NCBI GenBank assembly: GCA_963576475.1
Contig: OY754973.1
Span: 10,640,552-10,704,551 of the forward strand
Direction of reading: 5' to 3'
DNA: 64,000 bases
From: Molanna angustata
Taxonomy: Eukaryota > Arthropoda > Insecta > Trichoptera > Molannidae
Shown: one piece after another, positions 61,378-64,000 of the stretch
Layout of the letters: every line of letters begins with the position of its first letter
How positions within the stretch are numbered: the stretch's first letter is position 1
Notes under the pieces: model-generated
Seen by the model: the letters and a program-made list of their open reading frames with translations, nothing else
What the model was told of the DNA's origin: nothing
Databases searched by the model: none
Made by a program: the position numbers and the translations under genes

Positions 61378-63923
61378 TCAAGTAATTTCTTCCTCAGATG
61401 ATGAAAACAACTCAGTGTTTTTGTGTTTCATGTTTACCTTAAACTTCAAATATTCTTTCTTGTGTGTAATCCTTTCTTCGTTTTTTGACAATTTATTCGT
61501 CCTCTGGTGATGTAACATTCCGTTCCTTATTGAGTTATTCAAGTCTATTATACTTAGACTAGGCGGAGGTGAAGCATTCCTTCTGAGGAGATTGAATTTG
61601 GTACCTGATGCTTTGTCTTCTTGATACATCAGTCTTTGAAAAGCACTCGCCCTCTTGGCATAAACTTTTGATTGAACCGCTGGATATTCGTAAAATGGAG
61701 ATTGATTTGCTCCTTTACCTTGAAAAGCCTCACCAATAGGTTCTGGACGTATAATAGATGGACTGAAAGTTCTCGGTTCCAGATAGAAATGTTGTTTAGT
61801 TGGAGTTGGAGGTGGTTTAGTTAGACGACGAGTTTTGATTTTGCATTTTCTTCTGTGTTTATTTTTTTTGTTTCGTTTTTTGTCAATACTTTTAGTCGGA
61901 GGCAATATTGCATTTATCTGTTTATAATATTCATATAATGCTTTTCCTAAATTTCGACCCAATCTTATATCTGATTTGCTTGGTTAAGAATTTAAATTTA
62001 TAAAATACGATAGAAGTTACATTCTCGGTTGGAAATTTAGTAGGAACACTTGGATGTCTTTATGTATGCAAAAATATATGGTGTAATTGAATCCATAGAT
62101 TACTAGTACTGACTGAGGATATGATATGATACAATTTAAATTTTACTATATGCTCTGTGGTTTGAATTCACTTGTAACTAGGAGGACTTGATATTATTTA
62201 TTATCATTAAAAATATATGATTAAAAGTAAGTAGGTAATTATATAAAATTATTTATAAAAATATGTTATTTTTATGAATGTTTTTACAATGACATACAAA
62301 AAAACACCTTTGATGGGCACATATAATTTTTTAAAGTCTTTGTTGAAGATAAAAACTCCAGGTGATCAGGAAATACTAAAAATCCCCAACATACTTATTC
62401 ACTAAAACAATTTTCATTCATTTACAATCTGATATTGGAATATTAAATAATATTTCATATTATGTCAATATCTTATAAAGGATACAAGCCTCCTCATTGT
62501 AGTGTATGTAATGCAAAGAATTTGGTAAATGATAACCACCAAGTGATACTTGGAGCGTAAAAGCATTAACATTGTTTCCTAGATGCGTACAAAAATATCG
62601 ACGAGCTGTTCCCATTTTATTGGAATCTGCGTTGAAAAAGACATTTTCAGTGCAATATCCTTCAGCCTTAGTTGCAAATATTTTTGGAAATACAACATGT
62701 CTTTCATACCTAGAATAATTTATTATTTTCAACAATAAATTTTTTTATTTAAATAGAATTTTTTTGGTGGAATTTTAGAATAAATAACACGTGTCATACC
62801 GATAAACATCTTCATATGCATTTCCATATATAAAGCATCCTTTGAAGCTAGTGTGAGCGTGTATATCGATGATAAAATCTATTTGGTATTGGTCCTAAAA
62901 TATATGCAATTCATTGTTATTTTTTAATTTTCGATATAATATTATTATCGCCAAACATCTAGAAAAATTATGTGGGTGCGCACAAGACAAATGGGTTTTT
63001 GGTTGGTTGGTTTGGTCACGTATATGCACAAACCGTCTCCCTCCAGTCTAAAAATTTCTAGATGTTTGAAGATAACTATTATATTTTGTAGCAGTATAAA
63101 AGATATTTTGTAAGCAGTATAATATATGATTAATAACTCAATATTACAGTGTTTTTCGATAATATGAGCATTTTAAACGTTTAACTTTATTGTAGTAGTG
63201 AAAAGTACAGTAACTGTACTTTACCCATATTGTGCTTAGCCTTAAACCTAGTTTCATAAAAAAATAATTTGTGTTATAAAAATAATATGAGGATTTTTAA
63301 GATGGGTTCACCTTGTTGGACTGAATATTTTTTTTAGATTTTGAAGGTGAATAAACAAATGCTATGAATTTTATATCAGGACGAATATTCTATTTATAGG
63401 TAGGTACTCATTAAATTGATGATTTATTATAAGAAATGCTTTACCTTTTTAAATTCAATTTCATCGATCATGTCATTGACGGCTTTGAGTGTTGGATGAG
63501 CCCATTGTGATATCATATGCCATGATCTGTTAAGGTCAAATCCCATTAATGTTGATCTTTGGTTGCCAAGATGAACTCCGTCAGGATTCAACATTGGTAT
63601 TATTTTAAAGGTTACATTTTTACGTAAAATTTGAGCCACAGAATGTGAACTTATTAAAAAGTCCATTAAACCTGTAAATTTTATGAAAAAATTTAAATCA
63701 AGAAATAAAATTGTCTAATGGTTCCATTTTTTATCAATGTGATAAATAATAGTAACTACTTAAAATTTTTACCTTCACAAACAAATGATGAAGGAGGTTC
63801 ACCCCCATGAGATCTTGCAATAATAATTACCACTCTACGCTTTTCTCTTTTATTTTTATTATTAGATTCTCCTGGATCATATGTTTCATCTCCGATTGTT
63901 AAAAGATCAATCTTCCTTTTTTG
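61378..63923 (-). CDS. AGBL4-like: Cytosolic carboxypeptidase CCP6/AGBL4-like, 5' partial
   Basis: M14D cytosolic carboxypeptidases trim glutamates from tubulin and other proteins. Five exons (minus): 63773-63923, 63445-63671, 62800-62894, 62486-62709 and 61378-61970, all GT-AG and in phase, encode the last 429 residues; the gene starts beyond the window. Collinear with human AGBL4: QKRKIDLLTI, RSHGGEPPSSFVCEG (zinc motif HxxE; the usual HPGE is HGGE), FKIIPMLNPDGVHLGNQRST, GFDLNRSW (substrate-binding Asn-Arg), IDIHAHT (third zinc ligand), FNADSNKMGTARR and EEAYIRLGRN across the last junction. The general-base Glu of the TLEVS motif (Glu270 in carboxypeptidase A numbering) is Gln here (FTLQVS, codon CAA at 62550-62552). 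Zinc binding should survive, catalysis probably not. The last exon adds a basic tail of about 190 residues (KKRNKKNKHRRK), not a known domain. Reading through 62486 would instead end after ILT, which fits the family less well. Confidence 0.9.
62936..63083. repeat. Hairpin element in CCP6-like intron
   Basis: ATTATTATCGCCAAACATCTAGAAAAATT faces AAATTTCTAGATGTTTGAAGATAACTATTAT. Terminal inverted arms of about 30 bases enclose about 85 bases. A small MITE is likely. Confidence 0.65.
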
Positions 63924-64000
63924 CTAGATCATCAAAGTATATATTAATATATGCATAGTATAATATAGACATATGAATGCACAAAAGTGTATTTTAATAA

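Noticed and set aside
61378..61962. An independent 194-residue gene
   Set aside because: The first codon is TTG and its start LGRNLGKALYEYY continues the CCP6 helix; a GT-AG junction joins it in phase to 62486.

Overview
The window looks like nuclear DNA of an insect. The evidence is spliced genes with GT-AG introns, an insect-type mitochondrial ATP synthase beta subunit, an Mxc/NPAT-like histone-locus gene, short (TTAGG)n-type runs, tRNA-derived SINEs, Helitron-like ends and LINE remnants in AT-rich intergenic DNA. I cannot fix the order from sequence alone; the abundant TAGGTACCTA-type words and CCTAA runs would fit several orders, including Lepidoptera and Hemiptera.

Layout. Positions 1-34,360 are a gene desert: I find no host gene there, only tandem repeats, three SINE families (called A, B and C here), a three-copy MITE family with TACTCCTTAC-type ends, long palindromic or foldback elements, Helitron-like ends and decayed LINE pieces. 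Positions 34,367-49,408 (minus) hold one large gene that I reconstructed from nine exons in consistent phase, coding for about 2,671 residues: an NPAT/Multi sex combs (Mxc) homologue, the scaffold of the histone locus body. Its introns carry many repeats. Just upstream on the same strand lie a weak candidate two-exon small gene (49,990-50,251) and a clear two-exon MERIT40/BABAM1 homologue (50,801-51,775). Positions 52,440-55,290 are LINE debris. A markedly GC-rich block (about 55,440-58,500) follows, with a 310-bp tandem duplication and an inverted pair of about 120-bp segments; I could not classify it.

The right end has two convergent genes. The ATP synthase beta gene (58,887-60,431, plus) has no intron in its coding sequence. 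A cytosolic carboxypeptidase of the CCP6/AGBL4 type (61,378-63,923, minus) runs off the right edge. Its visible exons keep the zinc ligands, but the position of the catalytic glutamate reads as glutamine, so it may be a pseudoenzyme. An 80-bp-arm palindrome lies just past its stop codon and contains its nearest polyadenylation signal.

Functionally the genes are unrelated housekeeping or regulatory genes: histone gene expression (NPAT/Mxc), K63-ubiquitin and DNA-damage signalling (MERIT40), mitochondrial ATP synthesis, and tubulin deglutamylation or a non-catalytic derivative (CCP6). I see no evidence of an operon-like system or a novel multi-gene machine. The most interesting items are the altered CCP6 active site, the very long repeat-bearing NPAT protein, the GC-rich block and several undescribed-looking short transposon families.
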